From Saprospiraceae bacterium (GTDB taxonomy: Bacteria > Bacteroidota > Bacteroidia > Chitinophagales > Saprospiraceae): a stretch of 38,870 nt of DNA. Positions 8,424 to 16,415 of this stretch are shown here, one piece after another. Location of the stretch: NCBI GenBank assembly GCA_026993525.1, contig JALWSS010000194.1, forward strand, positions 1-38,870. The letters are read 5' to 3'. The notes under the pieces were generated by a model. That model saw only the letters and a program-made list of their open reading frames with translations, was not told the DNA's origin and ran no database searches. How positions within the stretch are numbered: position 1 is the first letter of the stretch; every line of letters begins with the position of its first letter. The position numbers were made by a program, and so were the translations under genes.

Positions 8424-9533
8424 CTAATCTTTCAACAGTTCATGTGGCAGGGCCTCCACCTTGCGGCCTTTGTAGCCGCTCATTGTTTGCGCAGCGACGA
8501 GGGAATTCAAAATGGCCTCTTCGGTAGCCTCCACGCAAGCCAGAAACAGCGGCGACATGCTGTCGTTGTGCAGCACTTTTCCTTCGGCAAACGGGGTTTC
8601 CGGGTTGTAGGGCACCCGCAGTCCTTCGGCCGTTGAGAAGGCGATGACGTAGTCGCCACTGCCGTTGGTGGCAATGCCGCCGGTGCGGGCCAGACCAAGC
8701 ATGGCCCTTTTGGCCAGGCGCTCCAGGTTGCGGGCATCGAGCGGGGCATTGGTAGCCACCACGATCATGCAGGAGCCGTCGCCGGAGTCGTTGAGCTTGC
8801 CGGACAGGTAAAACTTGCCACTGTTTTTACCGACGGGCTTGCCATCCACGCTGAGCACCCCTCCGAAATTGGATTGGACCAGGACACCCACGGTGTAGCC
8901 ACCGAGGTGCTCAGGCAAGCGGCGGCTGGCGGTGCCAATTCCGCCTTTCCAGCCAAAACATACCGTTCCGGTGCCGGCACCCACATTGCCTTCTTTCACA
9001 GGACCTGATCCGGCCTTCTGAATGGCTTCGAGCACGTCTGCGGCCTTTACGTGCCTGCCCCGGATGTCGTTCAGGTAGCCGTCGTTGGTCTCACCCACCA
9101 CCGGATTTACCGAACGCACTTCTTCATTGCCCGGCAGGGCGAGGGTATAATCTATGACTGCACTGGCAGCGGTGGGCACGCTGAGGGTGTTGGTCAGCAC
9201 AATGGGCGTTTCGATGTTTCCCAGCTCCTGCACCTGGCTGATTCCCATGAGTTTGCCAAAGCCATTGCCGATGTAGATGGCAGCAGGCACTTTCTCCTGA
9301 AAAACATTGCCGCCGTGCGGCAGAATGGCAGTGACACCGGTGCGGATGCTGTCTCCCCTGATCAAAGTGACCTGTCCCACCCTCACACCTGCCACATCGG
9401 TGATGGCATTGAGGGGACCGGTTGAAAGCACACCGGGAGTGATTCCCAGGTGGCGGAGGCGGGTGGGTTGGGCTGAGCCCTCTTCGAAAATGAACATGAC
9501 AAGAATGAAAATCGTCAGGAATTTGAAGTGCAT
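8424..9533 (-). CDS. P1 family (DmpA-type) aminopeptidase, exported
   Basis: The start is set at the ATG at 9533 because it is followed directly by a signal peptide (about 21 residues, ending G-S-A-Q). A longer reading from 9611 would put 26 non-conserved residues in front of it. From 9533 the protein has 369 residues. It belongs to the DmpA/BapA self-processing N-terminal-nucleophile family. The Gly-Ser cleavage site appears in GDGSCMIVVATNAP, with Ser254 as the predicted nucleophile, close to Ser250 of DmpA. N-terminal GITPG..NAITDVAGVRVG and GAGTGTVCFGWKGGIGTASR are family signatures. These enzymes release N-terminal D- or beta-amino acids or small residues from peptides. First gene of the probable peptidase operon. 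Confidence 0.92.
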   Translation of the reverse strand: MHFKFLTIFILVMFIFEEGSAQPTRLRHLGITPGVLSTGPLNAITDVAGVRVGQVTLIRGDSIRTGVTAILPHGGNVFQEKVPAAIYIGNGFGKLMGISQVQELGNIETPIVLTNTLSVPTAASAVIDYTLALPGNEEVRSVNPVVGETNDGYLNDIRGRHVKAADVLEAIQKAGSGPVKEGNVGAGTGTVCFGWKGGIGTASRRLPEHLGGYTVGVLVQSNFGGVLSVDGKPVGKNSGKFYLSGKLNDSGDGSCMIVVATNAPLDARNLERLAKRAMLGLARTGGIATNGSGDYVIAFSTAEGLRVPYNPETPFAEGKVLHNDSMSPLFLACVEATEEAILNSLVAAQTMSGYKGRKVEALPHELLKD

Positions 9534-9693
9534 TATCGTTGGCTTTAAAGGTGGCCAATATACGTTGATCCCAACTTTTGAACGTCCGGGAGCCTGGGGC
9601 CGGGTAAGCATCGGGGATGGTTATTCACTGGATTCCGGCTTCGAGCGTCAAAAAAAAACGATAACATTTTGAGGAAAAAAAAATTTGTTTTTA

Positions 9694-9724
9694 TTTTGAG
9701 ACTTAATTGTCTGAATTAAATTTG
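9694..9724 (+). promoter_or_regulatory. Bacteroidota-type promoter with overlapping dyad operator, upstream of nod
   Basis: TAAATTTG at 9717-9724 fits the -7 consensus TAnnTTTG, and TTTG at 9695-9698 fits the -33 element with an 18-bp gap. Between them lies an imperfect inverted repeat TTGAGAC-N6-GTCTGAA (9696-9715, 6 of 7 positions symmetrical). Its layout resembles sites of Crp/Fnr-family regulators, which include NO sensors. A repressor or activator site at this location is inference. Confidence 0.5.
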
Positions 9725-9945
9725 CACCGTTGACATTCAACCCCATCCAGCTACATTGAGCAGCCATCCCCATTGAGCCATGCCACTATGTCAGCCACTG
9801 ATCCAAAAGGTATCCATCCGAATTCCGGTTTCAAGGTGTAAGTGCGAGTCACTTAAAAAGAAAGGCCCTCATCTGAATTTAAGACTTAAAACGCTTAAAA
9901 AACGATGTGATCCGGGCCTTCCGCCTGTAACCTCATAGTTTCACC

Positions 9946-9979
9946 GACCAGGCATAAAGTGAGTCTCAACCGCCTGGTC
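9946..9979 (+). promoter_or_regulatory. 5' leader hairpin before nod
   Basis: Perfect 8-bp stem GACCAGGC (9946-9953) / GCCTGGTC (9972-9979). The 18-nt loop itself contains TGAGTCTCA. The stem ends 17 nt before the ATG at 9997, so folding could affect ribosome access. The rest of the 9534-9996 gap holds no convincing gene. Confidence 0.4.
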
Positions 9980-9996
9980 ATAAATCAAAAATCACC

Positions 9997-12396
9997 ATGA
10001 AGCAGGAGAACAATGGAAGTTTGAATGGCGCCAGGAAAGGGATTGACTACTTTATGAACACCAAAAACTGGTGGCAGCCATTGCTTTTCATCCTCATTAT
10101 CAGTGTGGCAGGAGTTGGAATGATAGGTTTTCAAACTTACAACGACGCTCCTCCGATGACCGGCTTTTCGGCACCCGGCGGCAAAGTACTGATGGACCAG
10201 AATACCATTGAAGCGGGTCAGGAGGTATTCCACAAATATGCCCTGATGGAATATGGGTCGTTCTTTGGCGATGGCGCCCAGCGAGGCCCGGATTTTACTG
10301 CCGAAGCCCTGCATCAGATCACGGTGTTCATGCAGGAGTACCATGAAAAGGAATTTGAAACACAAAACGGCCGTGCCCCTAGCGATATGGAGCGGCAGAT
10401 CATCACTGAAAACATCAAAAGTGAACTAAAAACCAACAGGTATGATGAAAGCAACAACCTGGTTGAACTCACGCCTGCACAGGCTTATGCACTGGAAAAA
10501 CTGAAAGGCTACTACATTGATCATTACATCGTCAACAATGACGATCCTTCGTTTCCTCCTCCGGGCTATTTTTCTTCAGAGTCAGAAGTGGCAGACCTGG
10601 CGTCCTTCTTTTTTTGGGGAGCCTGGGTATGCGTTGCGGAGCGACCGGGAGAAAAATTCAGTTATACGCACAACTGGCCCTACGACCCTGTGGCGGGCAA
10701 TACGCCAACATCGCCGGTGGTACTATGGAGTGTTCTGGGCATGCTGGCCTTCGTGCTGATGTGTGGTATCGTGCTGTATTTCATTGGTCAGTACAACCAA
10801 TTGCCCAACAAATTCTTCAAGCCTCCCCAGAAGGAGCTCCTGACCCTTGAGCGGGTGAAAAACTTCAAACCAACCAAAACACAGCGGGCTACATACAAAT
10901 TCTTTGCTGTGGCAGCAGCGCTGTTTTTCGTACAGGTACTGAGTGGCATTGTCACCATCAACGATTTTGTGAACTTCCTGGGCTACATTGGAATATATCC
11001 CCAGGAAATCTTTCCGGTGGTTATGAGCCGGAGTTGGCACCTAATGTTGTCACTGTACTGGATTTCCACCTGCTGGATAGCTTCTTCCATTTTTATTTTA
11101 CCCATCATTTCAAAAAAGGAAATACCCGGTCAGTTGCGACTCGTCAATACCTTGTTCTGGGGCTTGTTCATCCTGGTTGCAGGATCGCTGACAGGCATGG
11201 TTCTCGGCCCCAGGGGAACTTTGGGCGAGTGGTGGTACTGGCTTGGCCATCAGGGCTGGGAATTCGTTGACTTCGGCAAGGCCTTTCAGGTGTTGCTGAT
11301 GGGCATCTTTGCACTTTGGGTAGCAGTGGTTTACCGGGGCATCAAGCCGGCGCTCATAAAAGGTCAGCCCTGGAACATTCCCAACTGGATTCTCTACTCC
11401 GTAATAGGTATTCCTGCGCTTTTCCTTTCCGGGTTTGTGGCCCAGCCGGAGACGAATTTCGTCATCACCGATTTCTGGCGCTGGATGGTAATCCACATGT
11501 GGGTGGAAGCATTTTTCGAGGCGTTCATCACTGTGATCATCAGCTACCTGATGGTGCTGATGGGTCTGGTGAGCAGGCAAGCGGCCATCCGGGTGGTCTT
11601 TTTTGCCACCATTCTCTTCCTCGGAACCGGCCTGCTGGGCATATCCCACAATTTCTACTGGAATGCCAAGCCGGTGGCCACCATGGCTCTGGGTTCTGTC
11701 TTCTCAACCATGCAGTTCGTGCCCCTCATTCTGCTGACGGTGGAAGCCTGGCGATTTAAAAACATGCCCCGGGCTGCCATCAACGGCATAGCGAAGAAGA
11801 ACCTGGGCAATTTCGGATTTCAGGAAGTGTTCATGTTTCTGGTAGCCGTCAACTTCTGGAACTTCTTTGGAGCAGGTGTAATGGGCATCATCATCAACCT
11901 GCCCATCATGAATTATTTTGAGCATGGTTCTTACCTGACCATCAATCACGCCCACGCTGCATTAATGGGGGTTTACGGCAACATTTCACTCGCTGCACTG
12001 TTGTTTGCCTCAAAACTGATTTTGAAAGAACCACGCTGGAACCACAAACTCATCATGACTGCTTTCTGGTCAATCAACATTGGCCTTATGCTTATGGTGA
12101 TCCTGGACCTTTTCCCGGCCGGATCCATACAATTCAAAGCTATCGTTGACAATGGGCTGTGGTACGGACGTTCCCACCATTTCATCGGAAGCGGCATCTT
12201 TGAAACCCTGACCTGGTTGAGAGGCATTGGAGCCACGGTATTCTTCCTGGGTGGAGTTATTCCCATTACCTGGTTCATGCTTACCCGGTGGAATTCTCTA
12301 AAACCATCTGTGGAAACGGTGGAAGACCTGGATGACCTGCCAAAGAAACCGGCCGAAACAGCGCATCGGCCTTCGCAGACGGAAGTGATGGCTTAG
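9997..12396 (+). CDS. nod: nitric oxide dismutase-like protein (qNOR superfamily)
   Basis: 799-residue heme-copper-superfamily membrane protein with qNOR layout: one N-terminal TM helix (about 26-46), a large periplasmic domain without a CxxCH heme site (47-240), then 12-13 TM helices. Heme ligands H348, H651 and H653 (N-H-A-H) and FeB ligands H500 and H551 with E504 are present. Residues that define true quinol-dependent NO reductases are changed. The quinol-site H-Y-x-V-E motif is I-N-D-F-V-N here (His to N322, Glu to N326). The third quinol-site Asp is A746. The second His of the catalytic HH pair is Asn (S-H551-N552-F-Y-W), and the pocket Glu of the E-P-L-P segment is Q573. Loss of the quinol site plus His-to-Asn is the established signature of NO dismutase (2 NO to N2 + O2), as described in Methylomirabilis, HdN1 and a flavobacterium. 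Without that comparison it would be labelled qNOR/NorZ. Activity is inference. Standalone gene with its own promoter and terminator. Confidence 0.82.
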   Translation: MKQENNGSLNGARKGIDYFMNTKNWWQPLLFILIISVAGVGMIGFQTYNDAPPMTGFSAPGGKVLMDQNTIEAGQEVFHKYALMEYGSFFGDGAQRGPDFTAEALHQITVFMQEYHEKEFETQNGRAPSDMERQIITENIKSELKTNRYDESNNLVELTPAQAYALEKLKGYYIDHYIVNNDDPSFPPPGYFSSESEVADLASFFFWGAWVCVAERPGEKFSYTHNWPYDPVAGNTPTSPVVLWSVLGMLAFVLMCGIVLYFIGQYNQLPNKFFKPPQKELLTLERVKNFKPTKTQRATYKFFAVAAALFFVQVLSGIVTINDFVNFLGYIGIYPQEIFPVVMSRSWHLMLSLYWISTCWIASSIFILPIISKKEIPGQLRLVNTLFWGLFILVAGSLTGMVLGPRGTLGEWWYWLGHQGWEFVDFGKAFQVLLMGIFALWVAVVYRGIKPALIKGQPWNIPNWILYSVIGIPALFLSGFVAQPETNFVITDFWRWMVIHMWVEAFFEAFITVIISYLMVLMGLVSRQAAIRVVFFATILFLGTGLLGISHNFYWNAKPVATMALGSVFSTMQFVPLILLTVEAWRFKNMPRAAINGIAKKNLGNFGFQEVFMFLVAVNFWNFFGAGVMGIIINLPIMNYFEHGSYLTINHAHAALMGVYGNISLAALLFASKLILKEPRWNHKLIMTAFWSINIGLMLMVILDLFPAGSIQFKAIVDNGLWYGRSHHFIGSGIFETLTWLRGIGATVFFLGGVIPITWFMLTRWNSLKPSVETVEDLDDLPKKPAETAHRPSQTEVMA

Positions 12397-12461
12397 AGCC
12401 CGTTACCTTTCCATTACCCGGCTGCAACTGCGTAAGAAAAATCCAAATAGGCTCTTTGAAT

Positions 12462-12497
12462 GGGCAACCCTGGAGACAGGGTTGCCCGTATTTTTTG
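12462..12497 (+). terminator. Rho-independent terminator of nod
   Basis: Perfect 10-bp stem GGGCAACCCT / AGGGTTGCCC (12462-12471 with 12478-12487), 6-nt loop, then GTATTTTTT. The U-tract direction makes it a plus-strand terminator. It sits between convergent nod and the ABC ATPase gene, whose stop is at 12499. Confidence 0.9.
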
Positions 12498-12498
12498 C

Positions 12499-13182
12499 TC
12501 AGCGTCGCTCATCCTTCGCAATTTCTCCATCCACCAGGCTGAGCACCCGGCGGGCACGCTCGATGACCCGGCTGTCGTGGGTGGAAAAAATGAAGGTGAT
12601 CCCTTCCTCCCGGTTGAGTTGTTCCATAATGTCGAGCAGGTTAAAAGCGGACTTGCTGTCAAGGTTGGCGGTGGGTTCATCAGCCAGGATAAAGGATGGC
12701 TTTGGCGCCAGCGCCCGGGCCACGGCCACCCGTTGTTGCTGGCCGCCGGAGAGTTCTGACGGCCTTTTGTCCATTTTATCCTCCAACCCGACGGCTTTCA
12801 GCAATTCTTCCACCCGCCGTTCCCTTTCGGGCTTTGGCCGCTTTTGGAGCAACATCACAAATTCTGTGTTTTCAGCCACATTGAGAACAGGAATCAGGTT
12901 GTAGCTCTGAAACACAAAGCCAATGTTCTTCTGACGAAAGTCAATCAACTGATTATCGGTGAGTGTACTGAGGTCAATGCCATCCACCCGTATCTTGCCC
13001 TCCGTAGGTCTGTCCAGGCCCCCGATAATGTTCAAAAGGGTGGTCTTTCCCGAGCCGGATGGCCCGATGATGGCGGTAAATTCCCCTTTTTCAACTGTCA
13101 GGTCAACGCCTCTGAGTGCATGAACGGGTACTTTGTCCGGGTTGTAGGTTTTCGTAAGTCCGTGTGCTTCTATGATGGGCAT
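12499..13182 (-). CDS. ABC transporter ATPase, LolD/MacB type
   Basis: 227 residues from the ATG at 13182. A longer in-frame reading to 13380 exists only because the upstream TTGTTGAA repeat is open on this strand, and it gives a low-complexity Asn/Gln/Ser leader. All ATPase motifs are present: Walker A GPSGSGKTT (40-48), Q-loop Q92, signature LSGGQQQR (144-151), Walker B FILADEP (164-170) and switch H202. Sequence and size fit the LolD/MacB/FtsE branch, which powers extraction of lipoproteins or export across the envelope. It is the last gene of the operon with two FtsX-type permeases and a LolA-like protein, so it should energise that complex. A 228-bp repeat-filled spacer separates it from the upstream permease. 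Confidence 0.92.
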   Translation of the reverse strand: MPIIEAHGLTKTYNPDKVPVHALRGVDLTVEKGEFTAIIGPSGSGKTTLLNIIGGLDRPTEGKIRVDGIDLSTLTDNQLIDFRQKNIGFVFQSYNLIPVLNVAENTEFVMLLQKRPKPERERRVEELLKAVGLEDKMDKRPSELSGGQQQRVAVARALAPKPSFILADEPTANLDSKSAFNLLDIMEQLNREEGITFIFSTHDSRVIERARRVLSLVDGEIAKDERR

Positions 13183-13410
13183 GGGAGATTGTTGAGATTG
13201 TTGAATTGTTGATCCCGAAGCCGATACCGAAAGCTTTCGGCATCGGCTTTCGGGAGTTGAATTGTTGAATTGTTGAATTGTTGAATTGTTGAAAGTTGTG
13301 AGCTTGCTCACGATCCCGGACTTGATCCGGGATTGAGATTGTTGATCCCGAAGAAATTTCGGGATCGGGGCATCCCTCATCCCTCATTCCTCATCCCTCA
13401 TTCCTCAAGA
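13183..13410. repeat. repeat-filled spacer: TTGTTGAA octamers, nested palindromes, GATGAGG-type heptamers
   Basis: Whole spacer between permease and ATPase genes. It contains a TTGTTGAA array (about 13185-13295) interrupted by a nested palindrome at 13209-13256 (CCGAAAGCTTTCGG core). A hairpin pair GTGAGCTTGCTCAC (13298-13311) and ATCCCGGA..TCCGGGAT (13313-13333) follows, then a CCCGAA..TTCGGG palindrome near 13345-13365 and a short ATCCCTC/ATTCCTC heptamer array. The hairpin pair recurs at 32564-32600. Confidence 0.85.
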
Positions 13411-14649
13411 TCACACTTTCTGCAAAGCCTCCACCGGCCTCAACCTGATGGCTTTAAGGGCCGGGTAGAGCGAGGCCAGCAGGGCAGTTACGAACACCGC
13501 CACAGCTATTTGCAAATAGAGTTCTGTTGATAAAAGGGGGTATACCACGGTGTCCAGGCCGAAACGTTCCATTCCCTTTGCGAAGGCAGAAAGATCAATG
13601 CCATTGTCTTTGAGCAGGAACACTGTCAGCCAGCCCAGGCCGAGGCCCAGGGGTGCCGCCACCATTCCGAGGAAAAGAGTTTCTAGCACCACCATGGCAA
13701 ATACTTTTGGTTTGTTCATCCCTATTGCCATGAGCATCCCGAGCTCACGGTAGCGTTCCAAAACTGCCATGAGCATGGTGTTGACGATTCCGAAAATGAG
13801 CGCCAACATGAAAATGGTGATCATGATGGTATTGGAGAGCTGGATTTGCGACTCGTACAGTTCGATGTCCGGTGAAAGCTCGCGGTAATCCTGCACCTGT
13901 AGATTTCCGAAGCTGGCCTGCAAGCGTTTCTTTACCGGAAGGAGCTCATCCGTATTGTGCAAAAAAATGGCAATTTCATGGATGAATTCTCCCGGATTTT
14001 CGGACGGGTTTTCAGAACTCATCAGATGTGATTGCAGCGTTTTTCTCTTCACAAACACCCGCCCTTCGTCAAACAGCATGTTGCCGGTGGAGAACAGCCC
14101 TACCACCCTGAATGCCACGCTGGTAATGGTGCCATCGAGGTTTTGGAAAGTCACCACCACCCTGTTGCGGAGGCCTACTTTCAAGCGTTCCGCTGTCCGG
14201 CGGCTGAGGATGATCTCAGACTTCCGTTTCTGGCTGAAGTATCCGCCTTCCACAATTTCCGATTCCAGGTGGGTGACAGCGGTTTCCAATTCCGGGTCAA
14301 CACCGACCACTTCCACCCCGCTGGCACCCCGGCTGGAACTGACCATACCGCTCACAATGGTGCGGGGTGTAACGGCCTGCACCTCCGGCATCCCGGCCAA
14401 ACTGTCCAGCACCTCATCAGCGTTGCTGATGTAATATTTCACCAGCTTGTCTTCGGAAAATCCGGGATGGTGTACCTGCAAATGAGACCACTGGTCCCTG
14501 ATGGCATTCTCGATGTATGAATAAGTCATGCCCAGCGAAAAGCTGAGAATGAACGCCAATGCCCACACCCCCATCGCAATGGACAGGATGACCACAAAAC
14601 TCCGGGTCTTGCTTCTCCAAATGTTCCGCCAGGCGATTTTTAATAGCAT
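13411..14649 (-). CDS. FtsX/LolC-type ABC transporter permease
   Basis: 412 residues. The N-terminal TM helix (about 17-40) follows the A-W-R-N-I-W-R-S-K motif common in this family. A large MacB-type periplasmic domain (about 45-265) follows, then three C-terminal TM helices (about 275-400) ending RLRPVEALQKV. That is the LolC/LolE/MacB layout. It pairs with the neighbouring permease gene, probably as a heterodimer like LolCE, on the ATPase encoded downstream. The substrate could be lipoproteins, given the LolA-like protein at the head of the operon, or another envelope cargo. The start at 14649 directly precedes the conserved motif. Confidence 0.9.
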   Translation of the reverse strand: MLLKIAWRNIWRSKTRSFVVILSIAMGVWALAFILSFSLGMTYSYIENAIRDQWSHLQVHHPGFSEDKLVKYYISNADEVLDSLAGMPEVQAVTPRTIVSGMVSSSRGASGVEVVGVDPELETAVTHLESEIVEGGYFSQKRKSEIILSRRTAERLKVGLRNRVVVTFQNLDGTITSVAFRVVGLFSTGNMLFDEGRVFVKRKTLQSHLMSSENPSENPGEFIHEIAIFLHNTDELLPVKKRLQASFGNLQVQDYRELSPDIELYESQIQLSNTIMITIFMLALIFGIVNTMLMAVLERYRELGMLMAIGMNKPKVFAMVVLETLFLGMVAAPLGLGLGWLTVFLLKDNGIDLSAFAKGMERFGLDTVVYPLLSTELYLQIAVAVFVTALLASLYPALKAIRLRPVEALQKV

Positions 14650-14857
14650 TTTGTAGGGTTTAGGGTGTAGGGTTTAGGGTGTAGGGTGTAGGGTTTAGGG
14701 TGTAGGGTTTAGGGTGTAGGGTTTAGGGTTTCGTCATAACCCTCCATAACCCTTCATCCCCGATAAAAATCGGGGCCATAACCCCTCATCCCCGATGAAT
14801 ATCGGGGTCATAACCCCCCATAATCCTCATCCCCGATAAAAATCGGGGTCATAATTC
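14650..14857. repeat. repeat-filled spacer: TAGGGTT/TAGGGTG heptamers and three CCCCGAT hairpins
   Basis: Entire spacer between the two permease genes. A heptamer array covers about 14653-14731. Three imperfect repeats of about 35 bp follow, each holding a CCCCGAT..ATCGGGG hairpin at 14758-14775, 14790-14807 and 14831-14848. The loops differ (AAAA, GAAT, AAAA). Confidence 0.9.
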
Positions 14858-16066
14858 TCACTCCCTCATTGCCTTCACAGGCACCAGTTTCATCACATAC
14901 CACACGCTGTAAAAGGACAGGATGCTACTGATGATAAAAATAACCTCGGCCTGCGCCAGGAAAATGCCGAATTCATAAGCCGCTTTCATCACGGGTTCGA
15001 TGCCGTACTGTTCATAGGCTTCTGCCAACTTGCCGGAAAGCTGGATGGGTGAGCTGTACAACTTCCACACAATGGGCCAGCTCAACAAAATGCCTATGCC
15101 AGCCCCTACCAATCCGATCAGTACACTTTCGAACCACAACATGGCTCCCATGGTACTCCGGTGGGTACCTATGGCCAGCATGACCCCGAATTCGTAGGTG
15201 CGCTCCCGGGTCATCATCAGGATGGTACCGAAAAGACCTGCTCCGATCAGGGCGTACAGCACCCAAAGTATCAGCTTCGCACCTGCTGTATCCAGCTTTT
15301 GCGCTTCGATGAGTTCCGGCATCAACTCGCGGTAGTCCATCACTTCAAACCGGTCCGGGGGAAATATGCGGTGCATCCTTTCCAGGGCATCATCCAGGTC
15401 ATCCCTGCCGTTGGGCAAGTTGACGACGAGGGAGGTGTAGCGCTCGCCGGTGCCGTAGAAATATTGCGCCAGCGAAAGCGGCATTACCACCAGTTGTTTG
15501 TTCAGATCGGGAGCACCAAATCTGACGATGGCCTGAATGGGATATGCACCGGCTGCGTTTTGTCCCTGATAACCCTGACTAATCATCACAAGCGTATCGC
15601 CAAGTTTTAGTTTCAGGTGCCCGGCCAGGCCTTCGGCCACCATGACGCCCTGGTCGTCAGCTTTCAGGTACACTCCTTCCACTACCCGCTCGTGCAAGCT
15701 TGATATTGTACGTTCTTTTCCAGGGTCAACGCCTATGACCAAAACCCCTTTTGTAATATCACCAGCGCTGGCAAGGGCAAATGATTCGATGCGGGGCACA
15801 ATTTCGGGATCATTCATTGCTGCAGCCGGAATGTCTTCCAGTGCCATGGTGTTTTCGAGGGTCTTGTCGTCCCAAAAGCCTTTGTGGTGAACCTGTATAA
15901 ACCCGAGGTAATAGCGGACCACGTTGTCTATCATGTGATCCCAGGTGCCTTTCTGAAAAGAGGAAATAACGGCAGAAAAGAGCACGGCAAACGCTACCGA
16001 AGAAATTGAAATGATGGTTCTTCGCTTGTTTCTCCAGAGGTTTCGCCATGCAAGTTTTACAAACAT
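14858..16066 (-). CDS. FtsX/LolC-type ABC transporter permease
   Basis: 402 residues from the ATG at 16066. The in-frame extension to 16162 is translated octamer repeat and is rejected. Same design as the 13411-14649 permease: an initial L-A-W-R-N-L-W-R-N-K motif with a TM helix (about 17-40), a periplasmic MacB-like domain, and three C-terminal TM helices ending MKLVPVKAMRE. The two permeases are clearly paralogous but well diverged, as LolC and LolE are. It precedes the second permease and the ATPase in the operon, with a 208-bp repeat spacer after it and a 349-bp repeat spacer before it. Confidence 0.9.
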   Translation of the reverse strand: MFVKLAWRNLWRNKRRTIISISSVAFAVLFSAVISSFQKGTWDHMIDNVVRYYLGFIQVHHKGFWDDKTLENTMALEDIPAAAMNDPEIVPRIESFALASAGDITKGVLVIGVDPGKERTISSLHERVVEGVYLKADDQGVMVAEGLAGHLKLKLGDTLVMISQGYQGQNAAGAYPIQAIVRFGAPDLNKQLVVMPLSLAQYFYGTGERYTSLVVNLPNGRDDLDDALERMHRIFPPDRFEVMDYRELMPELIEAQKLDTAGAKLILWVLYALIGAGLFGTILMMTRERTYEFGVMLAIGTHRSTMGAMLWFESVLIGLVGAGIGILLSWPIVWKLYSSPIQLSGKLAEAYEQYGIEPVMKAAYEFGIFLAQAEVIFIISSILSFYSVWYVMKLVPVKAMRE

Positions 16067-16415
16067 ATTTTTTTGAGGAACTGAGGAACTGAGGAACTGA
16101 GGATTTGAGGAACTGAAGAACTGAGGATTTGAGGAACTGAGGATTTGAGCCCCGATAGCCATCGGGGGAGGAACTGAGTGCCCCGATCCCGACGAATGTC
16201 GGGATCAAATCCTCGATTCTTCAATTCCTCCCCCGATGCCGATTATTATCGGCACGGGGTTCGATTCCTCGATTCTTCGATTCCTCAATTCTTCGATTCC
16301 TCGATTCTTCAATTCCTCGATTCTTCAATTCCTCGATTCTTCAATTCTTCGATTCTTCGATTCCTCCCCCGATGCCGATTATTATCGGCACGGGGTTCGA
16401 TTCCTCAATTCCCCA
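16067..16415. repeat. repeat-filled spacer: GAGGAACT octamers in both orientations plus palindromes
   Basis: 349 bp between the LolA-like gene and the first permease. GAGGAACT/GAGGATTT octamers occupy about 16073-16148, followed by palindromes at 16148-16167 and about 16183-16205. The same kind of octamer in inverse orientation (TCCTCGAT/TCTTCAAT) continues to 16415. Two identical GCCGATTATTATCGGC palindromes sit inside the second half near 16235 and 16375. No gene is present. Confidence 0.9.

Noticed and set aside
9788-9841. 17-codon open frame in the nod leader
   Set aside because: Too short, no ribosome site, no conservation can be judged; kept only as a remote leader-peptide possibility.
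9997-12396. Ordinary quinol-dependent NO reductase (norZ/qNOR)
   Set aside because: Overall architecture fits, but the quinol-site triad, one FeB-ligand His and a pocket Glu are all substituted in the pattern known for Nod.
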